64,000 nt of DNA from Hydrogenophaga flava NBRC 102514 (GCF_001571145.1 NZ_BCTF01000004.1:62001-126000); one strand, 5' to 3'. Shown: positions 46,936 to 56,504, numbered from the stretch's first letter. The notes: generated by a model from the letters alone, not told the origin. Program-made: numbers and translations.

Positions 46936-47913
46936 ATGCCCATGCTGCTGCCCATTGCCGCCGTGATCGCCGGACTGCTTCTGCTGATCTGGAGCGCAGA
47001 CCGTTTCGTAGAAGGTGCCTCCGCGACCGCCCAGCACTTCGCAGTGCCGCCCCTGCTGGTGGGCATGGTCATCGTGGGTTTTGGCACATCGGCACCGGAA
47101 CTGGTGGTCTCGGTCATTGCGGCCTCACAGGGGAATCCTGCGCTGGCGCTGGGCAACGCCTGGGGATCGAACATCGTCAACATGGGCCTGATCCTGGGCG
47201 TGACCGCACTGATCGCGCCGATCCAGGTGCGGTCGGTGGTGCTGCGCAAGGAACTGCCCCTGCTCATGGCGGTAACCGCGCTCTCGGCCCTGCTGGTCTG
47301 GGACCTGACCCTCTCGCGCGCCAACGCGCTGGTGCTGCTGGCGGCGTTCGCAGCGCTGATGGTCTGGTCCATCCGCGAAGCCAGGACCCATGGCGACGAC
47401 GCGCTGGCAGAGGAGACCGCCACCGAGCTGAAGGCCGGCGCCCTGCCGCTGTCGCGTGCGATGCTGTGGCTGGTTCTGGGCCTGGTGGTGCTGGTGGCCA
47501 GCTCGCGCCTGCTGGTCTGGGGCGCGGTGGAGATCGCCCAGGACCTGGGCATCAGCGACCTGGTGATCGGCCTGACCGTGGTGGCCATCGGCACCTCGCT
47601 GCCCGAACTGGCCTCGTGCGTGGCCGCCGCGCGCAAGGGTGAGGACGACATCGCCCTGGGCAACGTGCTGGGGTCGGGTCTGTTCAACACGCTGGCGGTG
47701 GTGGGGCTGGCCGGCACCATCGCGCCCATGGACGTGGAGTCGGCCGCCCTCACGCGCGACCTGCCGGTGATGGCCGGCCTCACCGTGCTGCTCTACCTGA
47801 TGGGGCGCGGGCGGCGCGGGCCGGGCCGCATCAACCGCTGGGAGGCCGGCGGTCTGCTCGGTGTCTACGGGGCTTACACGCTCTGGCTGCTCTGGACCAT
47901 GGGGCCACGCTGA
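46936..47913 (+). CDS. Calcium/sodium antiporter (YrbG/CaCA family)
   Basis: 325 residues with about ten hydrophobic helices in two inverted halves. The two ion-binding alpha repeats are clear: VGFGTSAPELVVSVIAA with GNAWGSNIVNMGLILG, and AIGTSLPELASCVAA with GNVLGSGLFNTLAVVG. The cytosolic loop between halves is acidic (THGDDALAEETATE). It exchanges Ca2+ or another cation for Na+ or H+. The ATG at 46936 is followed closely by another at 46942. Confidence 0.93.
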   Translation: MPMLLPIAAVIAGLLLLIWSADRFVEGASATAQHFAVPPLLVGMVIVGFGTSAPELVVSVIAASQGNPALALGNAWGSNIVNMGLILGVTALIAPIQVRSVVLRKELPLLMAVTALSALLVWDLTLSRANALVLLAAFAALMVWSIREARTHGDDALAEETATELKAGALPLSRAMLWLVLGLVVLVASSRLLVWGAVEIAQDLGISDLVIGLTVVAIGTSLPELASCVAAARKGEDDIALGNVLGSGLFNTLAVVGLAGTIAPMDVESAALTRDLPVMAGLTVLLYLMGRGRRGPGRINRWEAGGLLGVYGAYTLWLLWTMGPR

Positions 47914-47928
47914 CGGCGCCATCCAGTC

Positions 47929-48849
47929 TCAGACGCGCAAGCCCTGCGCCACCGTGGGGTAGCGCAGCCGCAGGCCCAGCTCGGTCTTCATGCGCCGGTT
48001 GTGCAGGCGGCGCGACTCGCTCATGAAGCTCAGCAGCACCATCGGCAGCTGGTCGCCTGCAGCGTCGCGCGCGACGCGCGGCGGCCTGGGCAGGCCGTAC
48101 AGATCGGCCGCGAAGTCGAAGTAGTCGCCCATCTTCAGCTCGGTGTCGTCGACCACATTGATGGTGCGCCGGGGCTTGCCACGCCAGAGCGCCAGCACGC
48201 AGGCGCGCGCCAGGTCGTCGGCGTGAATGTGGTTGGTGTAGACGTCGTCCTCGGGCCGGAGCACCGGTGTGCCGCGGCGCAGGCGCTCCTGCGGTGTGCC
48301 GCCCGCGCGATCGGGCGCGTAGATGCCCGGTATGCGCAGCACGCTGATGCGCACGCCCAGTGCACGCCCCAGCCAGTGCACCGACGCCTCGGCGTCCACA
48401 CGGCGCCAGGCGCGCGGAGTCAGCGGCCGGGTGGGCGCCGACTCGTCCACCCAGCGGCCCTCGCAATTGCCATACACCCCGGTGGTGGAACCGTAGACCA
48501 GCGAAGTCGGCGGCGACCGGCGGGCCAGGGTGCGCACAAGGGACCGGGTTCTCGCGTCGGCCTGCCAGTCGGTCTGCCCTTCGGACGGTGGCGGTGCCAG
48601 GTGAAGCACGCGGGTGGCCAGGCCGGCCAGGCGCTGCAGGTCGGCCGGCCGGTCCAGGTTGCCGATCAGGGGCGTGATGCCCTGGCCTCGCAAGGCGGCG
48701 GCATTGTCGGGGTTCGAGGTCAGCGCCAGCAGACGGGCGCGCCGCCCGCCACCGAGCTCGCGCGCGGCGCGCTGGCCCACGTCACCGCAGCCGATGATGA
48801 GCACCCGTTCGCGGCGGAAACGGGCTGGAAGGGCACCAAGAAATGTCAT
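47929..48849 (-). CDS. NAD-dependent epimerase/dehydratase-like protein (YeeZ type)
   Basis: 306 residues. Rossmann motif VLIIGCGDVGQRAAREL, then VLHLAPPPSEG, SLVYGSTTGVYG, VLRIPGIYAPDR and NHIHADDLARAC. The usual YxxxK catalytic pair is not evident, as in YeeZ-like atypical SDR proteins. Substrate unknown. It converges on the antiporter gene and diverges from the ferredoxin-reductase gene. Confidence 0.87.
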   Translation of the reverse strand: MTFLGALPARFRRERVLIIGCGDVGQRAARELGGGRRARLLALTSNPDNAAALRGQGITPLIGNLDRPADLQRLAGLATRVLHLAPPPSEGQTDWQADARTRSLVRTLARRSPPTSLVYGSTTGVYGNCEGRWVDESAPTRPLTPRAWRRVDAEASVHWLGRALGVRISVLRIPGIYAPDRAGGTPQERLRRGTPVLRPEDDVYTNHIHADDLARACVLALWRGKPRRTINVVDDTELKMGDYFDFAADLYGLPRPPRVARDAAGDQLPMVLLSFMSESRRLHNRRMKTELGLRLRYPTVAQGLRV

Positions 48850-48937
48850 GGATTCGAATTTGGGAAAATGGCGGGTTGCCTGCGGGGGCGCCCGCGGTTC
48901 AGCGCCCGTTCATCCCAACCACTGTAGCCTGTTCACC

Positions 48938-49966
48938 ATGACCTTCAGCATCACCGTCCAGCCCAGCGGCCGACAGTTCAGCACCGAATCCGGCGAAGCC
49001 ATTCTCGCGGCCGGCATCCGCCAGGGCATCGGCCTGCCCTACGGCTGCAAGGACGGCGCCTGCGGCTCCTGCAAGTGCAAGCTCGTCAGCGGCAGCGTGG
49101 CCCACGGCCCGCACCAGGCCAAGGCTCTGAGCGCAGAAGAGGAAGCCTCGGGCTACATCCTCACCTGCTGCGGCGTCGCGCAGAGCGACGTGGTGCTGGA
49201 GTCGCGCCAGGTCACCGAAGCGGGCGCGTTCCCGATCAAGAAGATGCCGGTGCGCGTGATCAGCCTGGAACGCGCCTCGCACGACGTGATCGTGATGAAG
49301 CTGCAGCTGCCGGCGGCCGACACCTTCCAGTACCACGCCGGCCAGTACGTCGAGTTCCTGCTGCGCGACGGCGACCGCCGCAGCTACTCGATGGCCAACG
49401 CACCGCACACCCAGGCCGCGGGCCCGCAGGTCGAGCTGCACATCCGCCACATGCCCGGCGGCAAGTTCACCGACCATGTGTTCGGAGCCATGAAGGAAAA
49501 GGACATCCTGCGCGTCGAAGGACCCTACGGTGGCTTCTACCTGCGCGAGGACAGCGACAAGCCCATGGTGCTGCTGGCCTCGGGCACTGGCTTCGCGCCC
49601 ATCAAGGCCATCATCGAACACATGCGCCACAAGGGCATCACGCGGCCGGCCACGCTCTACTGGGGTGGCCGCCGCCCGGCCGACCTCTACCAGTCGGCCT
49701 GGATCGAGGAACAGCTGGCCAGCATGCCCAACCTGCGCTACGTGCCGGTGATCTCCGACGCGCTGCCCGAGGACGCCTGGACCGGTCGCACCGGCTTCGT
49801 GCACCGCGCGGTGGTGGAGGACACGCCCGACCTCTCGGGTCACGAGGTGTACGCCTGTGGCGCGCCGATCGTGGTGGAGTCGGCCAAGCGCGACTACCTG
49901 GCCGCCGACCTGCCCGAAGAAGCGTTCTACGCCGACTCGTTCACCAGCGCCAAGGACAAGCTGTGA
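48938..49966 (+). CDS. 2Fe-2S ferredoxin / FAD-NAD reductase fusion (CDP-glucoseen reductase-like)
   Basis: 342 residues. The N-terminal plant-type ferredoxin domain has the cluster cysteines in YGCKDGACGSCKCKL and LTCCGVAQ. The FNR domain has RRSYSMANAP (FAD), LRVEGPYGGFYLR and LLASGTGFAPIKAIIEHM (NAD), ending VYACGAPIVVESAK. This domain order is that of electron-transfer components for oxygenases and of AscD-like reductases. The partner enzyme is not in the window. Its stop overlaps the next gene's start (GTGA). Confidence 0.92.
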   Translation: MTFSITVQPSGRQFSTESGEAILAAGIRQGIGLPYGCKDGACGSCKCKLVSGSVAHGPHQAKALSAEEEASGYILTCCGVAQSDVVLESRQVTEAGAFPIKKMPVRVISLERASHDVIVMKLQLPAADTFQYHAGQYVEFLLRDGDRRSYSMANAPHTQAAGPQVELHIRHMPGGKFTDHVFGAMKEKDILRVEGPYGGFYLREDSDKPMVLLASGTGFAPIKAIIEHMRHKGITRPATLYWGGRRPADLYQSAWIEEQLASMPNLRYVPVISDALPEDAWTGRTGFVHRAVVEDTPDLSGHEVYACGAPIVVESAKRDYLAADLPEEAFYADSFTSAKDKL

Positions 49967-50937
49967 GCACCCGCCGCCACGTCATGGCCCTGGCCGCCGC
50001 CGCGGCCCTCGCGCTCCCTGCGCTGTCGATGGCACAGGCCGACAAGCCCACCCGCATCATCGTTCCGTTCGGCGCCGGCGGCCCGATCGACGTGACCGCG
50101 CGCATCCTGGCAGAGGCGGTCAAGGATTCGCTGGGCACGGTGATCGTCGAAAACCGGCCCGGTGCCGGCGGCAACATCGGCGTCAGCGCCGTGTCCCGGG
50201 CTGCGCCCGACGGCCACACGCTGGGCATCGCCACCACGGCCTCGCACGGCATCAACCCCTGGCTGTTCAGCAAACTGCCCTACGACCCGGCCAAGGACTT
50301 CGCCCCGGTCACGCAGATGCTGCGCGTGCCCAATGTGCTGGTGATGAACGCCGAAACGGCGCAGCGGCTGAACATCCGCAGCCTGGCCGACCTCATCCGC
50401 TACGCCAAGGCCAACCCCGGCAAGCTCAACTACGGGTCGGGCGGCAACGGCAGCGCCGGTCACCTGGCGGGCGAGCTGCCGAAGAACCAGGCCGGCATCT
50501 TCGTGGTCCACATCCCCTACAACGGCGGCAACCCGGCGCAGCTGGCCCTGCTTTCGGGGCAGGTGGATTTCAACATCGACAACCTGGCCACCGCCGCCGC
50601 CAACATCCGCGCCGGCAAGCTGCGCGCGCTGGCCGTGACCACGGCGCAGCGCAGCGCCATGCTGCCGGAGGTGCCGCCGATGGCCGAGACCCTGCCCGGC
50701 TTTGAAGTGGACACCTGGTGGGGGCTGATTGCCCCCGCGGGCACGCCTGCCGAGACCGTGCGCAAGCTCAACAGCGCGTTCACTGCCGCGCTCGGCACAC
50801 CCGAGGTCAAGGCCCAGTTTGCGCGCCTGCTGGCCGAACCGGCGCCCAGCACGCCTCAGGCGTTTGAAGCCTTTCTGCAGAAAGAGCGCGGCAAGTACGA
50901 GCGCATGGTCAAGCTCAGCGGCGCCCAGGTCGACTGA
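49963..50937 (+). CDS. Tripartite tricarboxylate transporter substrate-binding protein (Bug family)
   Basis: 324 residues. Signal peptide of about 26 residues ending LSMAQA. The mature part starts DKPTRIIVPFGAGGPIDVTAR and contains VIVENRPGAGGNIGVSAVSRAAPDGHTL, IPYNGGNPAQLALLSGQVDF and WWGLIAPAGTPAETVRKLN (segments), all typical of Bug periplasmic receptors. Ligand unknown; no TctA/TctB membrane genes are nearby, as usual for orphan Bug proteins in this order. GTG start at 49963; ATG at 49984 is the alternative. Confidence 0.93.
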   Translation: MSTRRHVMALAAAAALALPALSMAQADKPTRIIVPFGAGGPIDVTARILAEAVKDSLGTVIVENRPGAGGNIGVSAVSRAAPDGHTLGIATTASHGINPWLFSKLPYDPAKDFAPVTQMLRVPNVLVMNAETAQRLNIRSLADLIRYAKANPGKLNYGSGGNGSAGHLAGELPKNQAGIFVVHIPYNGGNPAQLALLSGQVDFNIDNLATAAANIRAGKLRALAVTTAQRSAMLPEVPPMAETLPGFEVDTWWGLIAPAGTPAETVRKLNSAFTAALGTPEVKAQFARLLAEPAPSTPQAFEAFLQKERGKYERMVKLSGAQVD

Positions 50938-51546
50938 TCAGAGCCCGCCCTCGGCCAGCAGCTTCTTCAGGTCGCCGGCAAGCGCCGGCGCGCCGCTGCC
51001 ATAGCGGTGGTACAGCCGCAAACGACCCTGGGTGTCGTAGACATAGCTGCCCGCCGAGTGGTCCATGGTGTAGCTCGTCGGTGTCTTGCCGTCGACCTTC
51101 TTGTAGTAGATGCGGAAGCTCTTGGCGACCTCGGGCAGCTTGTCAGGCTGCGCGTAGAGCGCGAGAAACGTGGGGTCGAAGCTGCCCATGTACTCCTTCA
51201 TGACCTCGGGCGTGTCCCGTTCCGGGTCGACGCTGACGAACAGGCCCTGCAGCTTGTCCCCGTCCGCCCCCAGCAGCTGTTTGGCCTGTGCCATTTCGCT
51301 CATGGAGGTCGGGCACACGTCCGGACATTGGGTGTAGCCAAAGAAGATCACCACCACCTTGCCTTTGAAGTCCGCCAGCGTGCGCGCCTGGCCGTTGTGG
51401 TCGGTCAGCGAGAAGCCGGTGGCGTAGTCCGCACCCGTGATGTCGATGCCCGAGAAACCGGTGGCGGTGGCGTCCGCAGGTTTGTCGGAACAGGCGGCCA
51501 GCAGGGCGCTGCACAAGGCCAGGGAGACCAGATAGCGACGTTTCAT
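50938..51546 (-). CDS. SCO/SenC-family copper chaperone lipoprotein
   Basis: 202 residues. A lipoprotein signal ends LLAACSDKP. The thioredoxin fold has the copper-binding CPDVC (Cys74, Cys78) in FFGYTQCPDVCPTSMSEM and the third ligand His in TSYTMDHSAGSYVYD. SCO proteins deliver copper to the CuA site of cytochrome oxidase. Last gene of the SURF1-ctaA-ctaB group; it meets the convergent Bug gene with no gap. Confidence 0.94.
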   Translation of the reverse strand: MKRRYLVSLALCSALLAACSDKPADATATGFSGIDITGADYATGFSLTDHNGQARTLADFKGKVVVIFFGYTQCPDVCPTSMSEMAQAKQLLGADGDKLQGLFVSVDPERDTPEVMKEYMGSFDPTFLALYAQPDKLPEVAKSFRIYYKKVDGKTPTSYTMDHSAGSYVYDTQGRLRLYHRYGSGAPALAGDLKKLLAEGGL

Positions 51547-51560
51547 GGCGGGTGGGTGCT

Positions 51561-52463
51561 TCAGATGTAATGGTCGATCAGCATCGCGGCAAACAGCAGC
51601 GACAGGTGCCAGAGCGAAAAGCGGAAGGTCTTGCGGGCCAGGGCGTCCGAGTAGTTGCGCCACAGCGCCCAGGCGTAGCCGCAGAACCCGATGCTCAGCG
51701 CCAGGGCGGCCACCAGGTAGACCCAGCCGCTCATGCGCATGATGAAGGGCATCAGGCAGGCGGCGAACAGCACGAAGGTGTAGAGCAGGATCTGCAGCCG
51801 CGTGAACTCCGAGCCGTGCGTCACCGGCAGCATGGGCAGCCCCGACTTGCGGTAGTCCTCGACGCGGTAGAGGGCGAGCGCCCAGAAGTGCGGCGGCGTC
51901 CAGAGAAAGATGATCAGGAACAGGATCAGCGCCTCGGGCGCGACCACGCCGGTCATCGCCGCCCAGCCCAGCACCGGCGGCATGGCGCCGGACGCCCCGC
52001 CGATCACGATGTTCTGCGGCGTCAGCGGCTTGAGGATGACGGTGTAGATCACCGCGTAGCCCACGAAGGTGGCGAAGGTCAGCCACATGGTCAGCGGGTT
52101 GACCCACAGGTACAGGATGGCCGAGCCGAGCGCGCACAGCACGGCCGAGAACGTCAGCGTCTGCACATTGCCCAGTTCGCCCTTGGCCGTGGGCCGCCAG
52201 GCGGTGCGCCGCATCTTGGCGTCGATCTGCTGCTCGACCACGCAGTTGAACGCCGCGGCCGCACCGGCCACCAGCCAGATGCCCAGGCAGGCGAGTGCCG
52301 CCGTCTGCACCTGAGGCCAGCTCGGCAGGCCAGGCACGGCCAGCACCATGCCGATCAGGGCGCAGAAGACGATCAGCTGGATCACGCGCGGCTTGGTCAG
52401 CGCATGGTATTGGCGCCAGACCGAAGGCATGGTCGGAGCCAGGGAAGTGGGCGCGGTGCTCAT
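51561..52463 (-). CDS. ctaB: Heme O synthase (protoheme IX farnesyltransferase)
   Basis: 300 residues with about nine membrane helices. UbiA-type motifs: [36 protein letters not shown] (Asp-rich prenyl-binding, NxxxD..D) and [16 protein letters not shown]. It adds a farnesyl group to heme b. The ATG at 52463 overlaps the ctaA stop by 4 bases, so heme O and heme A synthases are coupled. Confidence 0.95.
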   Translation of the reverse strand: MSTAPTSLAPTMPSVWRQYHALTKPRVIQLIVFCALIGMVLAVPGLPSWPQVQTAALACLGIWLVAGAAAAFNCVVEQQIDAKMRRTAWRPTAKGELGNVQTLTFSAVLCALGSAILYLWVNPLTMWLTFATFVGYAVIYTVILKPLTPQNIVIGGASGAMPPVLGWAAMTGVVAPEALILFLIIFLWTPPHFWALALYRVEDYRKSGLPMLPVTHGSEFTRLQILLYTFVLFAACLMPFIMRMSGWVYLVAALALSIGFCGYAWALWRNYSDALARKTFRFSLWHLSLLFAAMLIDHYI

Positions 52464-53605
52464 GGGGAGGTGCGTGGAACGGTGAGCGCGGGCACGCCCA
52501 CGGAAGAAGATGCAGTGCGGGTGCCGGCCAGCAGCCCGGTCATCACGACCACCAGCGCGGCCGCGCCCCCCGTGTGCCCGACGGCCGACAGCAGCGGCCA
52601 GTCCAGCACCACATTGCTCAGGCCGGTCGCCAGCTGCAGACCCGCCAGGGCCAGCAGCCAACGCGCCGATGGGCGCGCGCCCGGCTGGGACCACAGGTGC
52701 CCGGCCAGTGCCAAGAGCGCAGCGAGCACGAGGTAGGCAAACAGGCGGTGCACGTAATGGATGCCGGTCAGCGCGGCAAAGGTGATGGGCTGGCCATCGG
52801 CGTTCATGCCCAGCTCGCGCCAGACCGTGAATCCTTCGCTCAGGTTCATCGGCGGCCACCAGCCCCCCTGGCAGGTGGGGAAGGTGTCGCAGGCCAGCAC
52901 CGCGTAGTTGGTGCTGACCCAGCCGCCCAGCGCGATCTGCAGCCATAGCAGCGCGTACACCAGCAGCAGGGCCCGGCGGGCCGGTCGGCCCAGCATCAGC
53001 GGCGCATGCCCCTGCACGCCCAGGTCGTAGGCCACCGACTGGGCCCTCAGAAGGGCCAGCAACACCATGCCTCCGAGCAGGTGCAGGGTGACGATGGCCG
53101 GGAACAGCTTCATGGTCACGGTCAGCGCGCCGAATGCGCCTTGCAGACAGACCCAGAACAGGGTCAGCCAGGCCCAGGCCGGGGAAATGCTCAGGCGCCG
53201 GCGCTCCACCCAGCTGGTCACCGCAAGCACCAGGATCAGCACCCCGACCGCCGTGGCGAGATAGCGGTGGATCATCTCCACCCAGGCCTTGCTGTGCGTG
53301 ACCGGCCCTGTGGGCATGGCCTGCTGCGCCGCCGAGATGGAGGCGTGCGCCCCCACCGGACTGGCGCTGCCGTAACAGCCCGGCCAGTCGGGGCAGCCCA
53401 GACCAGAGTCGGTCAGCCGCGTGAAGGCGCCGAACAGCACCAGGTCAAAGGTCAGGAACAACGTCAGCAGGGTCAGCGCGCGCAGCCGCTGCGCGCCGCT
53501 TGCGCGGCGATGGCGCAGCCACACCCAGGCCAGCGGCCCCAGAGCGATCACCGCCCCCAGGAGCATCAGCCGCAGTGCGGGCGACAGGTCGTACAGCTCG
53601 CCCAT
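52460..53605 (-). CDS. ctaA: Heme A synthase
   Basis: 381 residues with eight predicted helices. Heme-ligand His residues lie in [35 protein letters not shown] and [11 protein letters not shown]. The Cys pair region [13 protein letters not shown] and [14 protein letters not shown] are conserved. It oxidises the heme O methyl group to the formyl of heme A. The C-terminal tail is short and Ser/Thr/Pro-rich. One base separates it from the upstream SCO-like gene. Confidence 0.95.
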   Translation of the reverse strand: MGELYDLSPALRLMLLGAVIALGPLAWVWLRHRRASGAQRLRALTLLTLFLTFDLVLFGAFTRLTDSGLGCPDWPGCYGSASPVGAHASISAAQQAMPTGPVTHSKAWVEMIHRYLATAVGVLILVLAVTSWVERRRLSISPAWAWLTLFWVCLQGAFGALTVTMKLFPAIVTLHLLGGMVLLALLRAQSVAYDLGVQGHAPLMLGRPARRALLLVYALLWLQIALGGWVSTNYAVLACDTFPTCQGGWWPPMNLSEGFTVWRELGMNADGQPITFAALTGIHYVHRLFAYLVLAALLALAGHLWSQPGARPSARWLLALAGLQLATGLSNVVLDWPLLSAVGHTGGAAALVVVMTGLLAGTRTASSSVGVPALTVPRTSP

Positions 53606-53606
53606 G

Positions 53607-54272
53607 TCAGCGCCCGGCCTTGTCCCAGAACGCCGACGCGCGCAGCAGGCGGTCGAGATCTCGCTTGACCTGCTTCGGATCGTCCTGCGCCGGGAAGCGC
53701 ATCATCCAGTTGCCGATGGGATCGACCACATACAGGTGGTCTTCCAGGCGCTGGCCCTCGGCGGGCTGCAGCCAGGTCGCCAGCGCGGCCGCGTCGACGT
53801 GCAGCACGGTCGCCGCCGCCGTCGCCTGCTTCAAGGGTTCGGACAGTGCAGGCGAGCCGGTGCGCAGCCACACCCAGTCCAGCCGGTCCTTGTCCTTGCC
53901 CAGGGTTTCGCGCAGCTGCCGCTGCAGGAACAGATGTTTCTGGCAGGCGTCGTCGCAGGCGGAGTCGGCGACGCTGATGAGCAGCCACTGGTTCTTCAGC
54001 TGGGTCAGCGGTACTGGCTGGCCGCTGGTGTCGGTGCCGACCAGATCGGGCAGCGGGCGCTGCGGGTCGATCAGTTCGCCATAGTTGCGGCGGCCTTCGG
54101 GTCGGATCACGTAGTAGGTGAAGTACGACGCGATCACCGGCGAGGCGCACACCAGCAGAAGCAGCAGCATCTTCCAGCGCCCGGCCCGGGTGGCGGCGCT
54201 GGTGTCCGGCGCATCGGCCTTGGGCAGGCTGTGCACCGTCAGGGTCAGGGGTTCATCGGGGGTCTTGGCCAT
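53607..54272 (-). CDS. Membrane-anchored SCO-like thioredoxin-fold protein of the cox cluster
   Basis: 221 residues. One membrane helix (about 33-56), then a periplasmic domain resembling thioredoxin or SCO folds. A CxxxC motif is present (Cys106 and Cys110 in ADSACDDACQKHL), but the conserved SCO His near the C-terminus is not obvious; HLYVVDPIGNWMMRFP is the terminal strand region. It lies between SURF1 (20-base overlap) and ctaA, so a role in copper or redox steps of oxidase assembly is likely. Usually annotated as hypothetical. Confidence 0.8.
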   Translation of the reverse strand: MAKTPDEPLTLTVHSLPKADAPDTSAATRAGRWKMLLLLLVCASPVIASYFTYYVIRPEGRRNYGELIDPQRPLPDLVGTDTSGQPVPLTQLKNQWLLISVADSACDDACQKHLFLQRQLRETLGKDKDRLDWVWLRTGSPALSEPLKQATAAATVLHVDAAALATWLQPAEGQRLEDHLYVVDPIGNWMMRFPAQDDPKQVKRDLDRLLRASAFWDKAGR

Positions 54273-54993
54273 GAAGCGTGCGTCGGCGACGGGGAGAAAT
54301 CAGTTGGAACCAGGCGTACAGCCCGGCGGCGACCGCACTCATGGCGAACCACTGGGCAGCGTAGGCGTGGTGCTTGTGAGCAGCGGATTCGAAACGCGGC
54401 CACTCCCTGAGCAGGCCTTCGGGCGAGGCGCCGGTCTGCAACACCGACATCGGCGGCAGCGCCAGCCCGGTGTCCCTGGCCAGCGCCTCAATGTCGAGAT
54501 TTTGCCGGATGCGCCCCTGCTCCGCTGCGCCCAGCTCGAACAGCCGGCTGGGCGGTGGGGCCAGGCGTCCAGTGACCTCCACTTCGTCCGGCGGGGTGGG
54601 GACATCGGGTACCTGCGACCGGTCCTGAAAGTTGCGGGGCACCCAGCCGCGCTGCACCAGCAGCGCGCGGCCTTCGCCAGAGAGTCTGAGCGGGGTGACC
54701 AGAATGAAGCCACTGCGCCCGGCCATGGGCCGGTTGTCCAGAAACACGCTGGCCTCCGGCACCCACTGCCCCTTGAGCCGGACCATGCGGTGCAACAGCG
54801 GCTCGACAACTCCGTTGGCTGAGAGCACCGCGGCGCCGTCCAGCGCCGCCATCGCGCCCCGCTCGGCGATGCCCGTCTCCAGGGCCTGCTTCTGGGCGGC
54901 GCGCGAGAGTTGCCAGACACCCAGCGACGCTGTGAGCGCGACCGTGCCGGCGGCGGCGATGGTCACGGTCCAGAAGCGGGTGCGAGGTGTCAT
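54253..54993 (-). CDS. SURF1-family cytochrome oxidase biogenesis protein
   Basis: 246 residues from the ATG at 54993. N-terminal helix (about 8-28) and C-terminal helix (about 215-233) flank a periplasmic domain with SLGVWQLSRAAQKQAL, RSGFILVTPLRL, ALLVQRGWVPRNF and YAAQWFAMSAVAAGLY, as in SURF1/Shy1. It helps insertion of heme a into subunit I. First gene of the SURF1-SCO-like-ctaA-ctaB-SCO group and divergent from the DUF2909 gene by 39 bases. Confidence 0.92.
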   Translation of the reverse strand: MTPRTRFWTVTIAAAGTVALTASLGVWQLSRAAQKQALETGIAERGAMAALDGAAVLSANGVVEPLLHRMVRLKGQWVPEASVFLDNRPMAGRSGFILVTPLRLSGEGRALLVQRGWVPRNFQDRSQVPDVPTPPDEVEVTGRLAPPPSRLFELGAAEQGRIRQNLDIEALARDTGLALPPMSVLQTGASPEGLLREWPRFESAAHKHHAYAAQWFAMSAVAAGLYAWFQLISPRRRRTLHGQDPR

Positions 54994-55032
54994 GGAAGGC
55001 AATGAAAACTGGGAGCGGCGGATAATCCCCGC

Positions 55033-55269
55033 ATGACCTATCTCGTGATTGTGGCGTTTGTGGCCATCCTCGGCAGCCTGGCGGCGGCGCTGGTGTTCAT
55101 GATGCGCGGCGGTGGCGCCCAGGACGACGACGCCGGAACCCACCGCAAAAACCCCATGGCCAAAGCCCTGGCCTTCCGCGTCGGCTTTTCCATCCTGCTG
55201 TTCGTCGTGGTGTTGCTCAGCTACTGGATGGGATGGATTCAGCCCACCGGCCTGCCGCTTAGGGGCTGA
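55033..55269 (+). CDS. DUF2909 twin-helix membrane protein
   Basis: 78 residues with two membrane helices (about 3-24 and 47-67) around a short loop (GGGAQDDDAGTHRKN). Matches DUF2909, small proteins encoded in cox clusters. It is the only plus-strand gene in the 10-kb oxidase locus, between SURF1 and coxC. Possibly an assembly factor. Confidence 0.83.
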   Translation: MTYLVIVAFVAILGSLAAALVFMMRGGGAQDDDAGTHRKNPMAKALAFRVGFSILLFVVVLLSYWMGWIQPTGLPLRG

Positions 55270-55294
55270 AGGCCCGGTACACCGGGTCCAAAAA

Positions 55295-55316
55295 AACGGC
55301 GCCTTCCGGCGCCGTT
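55295..55316. terminator. Hairpin terminator between DUF2909 and coxC
   Basis: AACGGCGCC pairs with GGCGCCGTT around a TTCC loop. A run of A precedes it, giving a U-tract for transcripts coming from coxC on the minus strand; on the plus strand CTTCTTCC-type pyrimidines follow. Confidence 0.8.
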
Positions 55317-55350
55317 CTTCCTGGGACGGGCGGAACGACCGCCCGGCGCA

Positions 55351-56232
55351 TCACATCCAGTACACGAGGATGTAGAGACCCAGCCAGACCACGTCCACGA
55401 AGTGCCAATACCAGGCCGCACCTTCGAAACCGAAGTGCTTCTGGGCTGTGAAATGGCCCTTCTGCAGGCGCAGGGTGATGAACAGCAGCATCAGCATGCC
55501 CACGAACACGTGGAAGCCGTGGAAGCCGGTCAGCATGAAGAAGGTCGAACCGAAGATGCCCGACGACAGCTTGAGGTTCAGGTCGCCATAGGCGTGGGCG
55601 TACTCGTAACCCTGAACGAACAGGAACACCAGACCCAGGATCACCGTCATCCACATGAAGGCGATGGTCTTGCCGCGGTTGCCGGCCTGCAGGGCGTGGT
55701 GGGCGATGGTCAGCGTCACGCCGGACGTCAGCAGCAGCGCGGTGTTGATCGTGGGCAGCCAGAACGGCCCCATGGTCTGGAACGGCTCGACGATGCCGGC
55801 CGGCGAGGCGGTGGCTCCGACCTGGCGGCTCGGCCAGACCGATGTGAAGTCGGGCCACAGCAGGGCGTTCTCGATGTTGCCCAGCGCCGGAACCGAGTGG
55901 GTGCGGGCCCACCAGAGCGCGGTGAAGAACGCGCCGAAGAACATCACTTCCGAGAAGATGAACCAGCTCATGCTCCAGCGGTAGGAGAGGTCGATCTTCC
56001 GGCCGTACAGACCACCCTCGCTCTCGGTCACCGCATCACGGAACCACTGGAACAGCACCACCAGCCAGAAGGCCAGACCAAAAGCCAGCGAATACATGCC
56101 CCAGGCGGCACCGTTGATCCACTGACCTGCACCAAGGATCACGAAGAACAGGCCGACAGCCGCCATGACCGGGTGACGGGAGGGTCCTGGGACGAAGTAA
56201 TAAGGCGTCGTGCCGTGGGTTGCTGCTGACAT
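55351..56232 (-). CDS. coxC: Cytochrome c oxidase subunit III
   Basis: 293 residues with seven helices. Conserved SYRWSMSWFIFSEVMFFGAFF, LLLTSGVTLTIAHHAL, LTGFHGFHVFVGMLML and AAWYWHFVDVVWLGLYI. Structural subunit of aa3-type oxidase that protects and stabilises subunit I. Last gene of the ctaC-ctaD-ctaG-DUF2970-coxC series, 62 bases after DUF2970. Confidence 0.96.
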   Translation of the reverse strand: MSAATHGTTPYYFVPGPSRHPVMAAVGLFFVILGAGQWINGAAWGMYSLAFGLAFWLVVLFQWFRDAVTESEGGLYGRKIDLSYRWSMSWFIFSEVMFFGAFFTALWWARTHSVPALGNIENALLWPDFTSVWPSRQVGATASPAGIVEPFQTMGPFWLPTINTALLLTSGVTLTIAHHALQAGNRGKTIAFMWMTVILGLVFLFVQGYEYAHAYGDLNLKLSSGIFGSTFFMLTGFHGFHVFVGMLMLLFITLRLQKGHFTAQKHFGFEGAAWYWHFVDVVWLGLYILVYWM

Positions 56233-56294
56233 GCTCGCTCCTCAGTGCTTTCGCTGGTATGAATGAATAAAACTGTTTGATTCGGGTGGCTGGT

Positions 56295-56504
56295 TCAACC
56301 AGCCACCCAGTTCACGATCAGGATCAGGATGCCGACAAACGCCAGGGCCATCACCACCCCCACCACCATCAGGTGGATCGGGTTGAGGCGGGTGATGTCG
56401 CGCTGGTAGTCGGCCTGGCGGCGGACCCCGAGAAAACCCCACAGCACCGCCTTGATGGTGTCCGTGATGGATCCCTTGCGCTGGTTGGCAGGTGGCGTGT
56501 TCAC
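56295..56504 (-). CDS. DUF2970 small membrane protein
   Basis: 69 residues from a GTG that overlaps the ctaG stop (GTGA). Basic N-terminus, then DTIKAVLWGFLGVRRQADYQ and one membrane helix (LMVVGVVMALAFVGILILIV). Typical DUF2970 protein of betaproteobacterial cox operons; role in oxidase assembly or stability is presumed. Confidence 0.88.
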   Translation of the reverse strand: MNTPPANQRKGSITDTIKAVLWGFLGVRRQADYQRDITRLNPIHLMVVGVVMALAFVGILILIVNWVAG

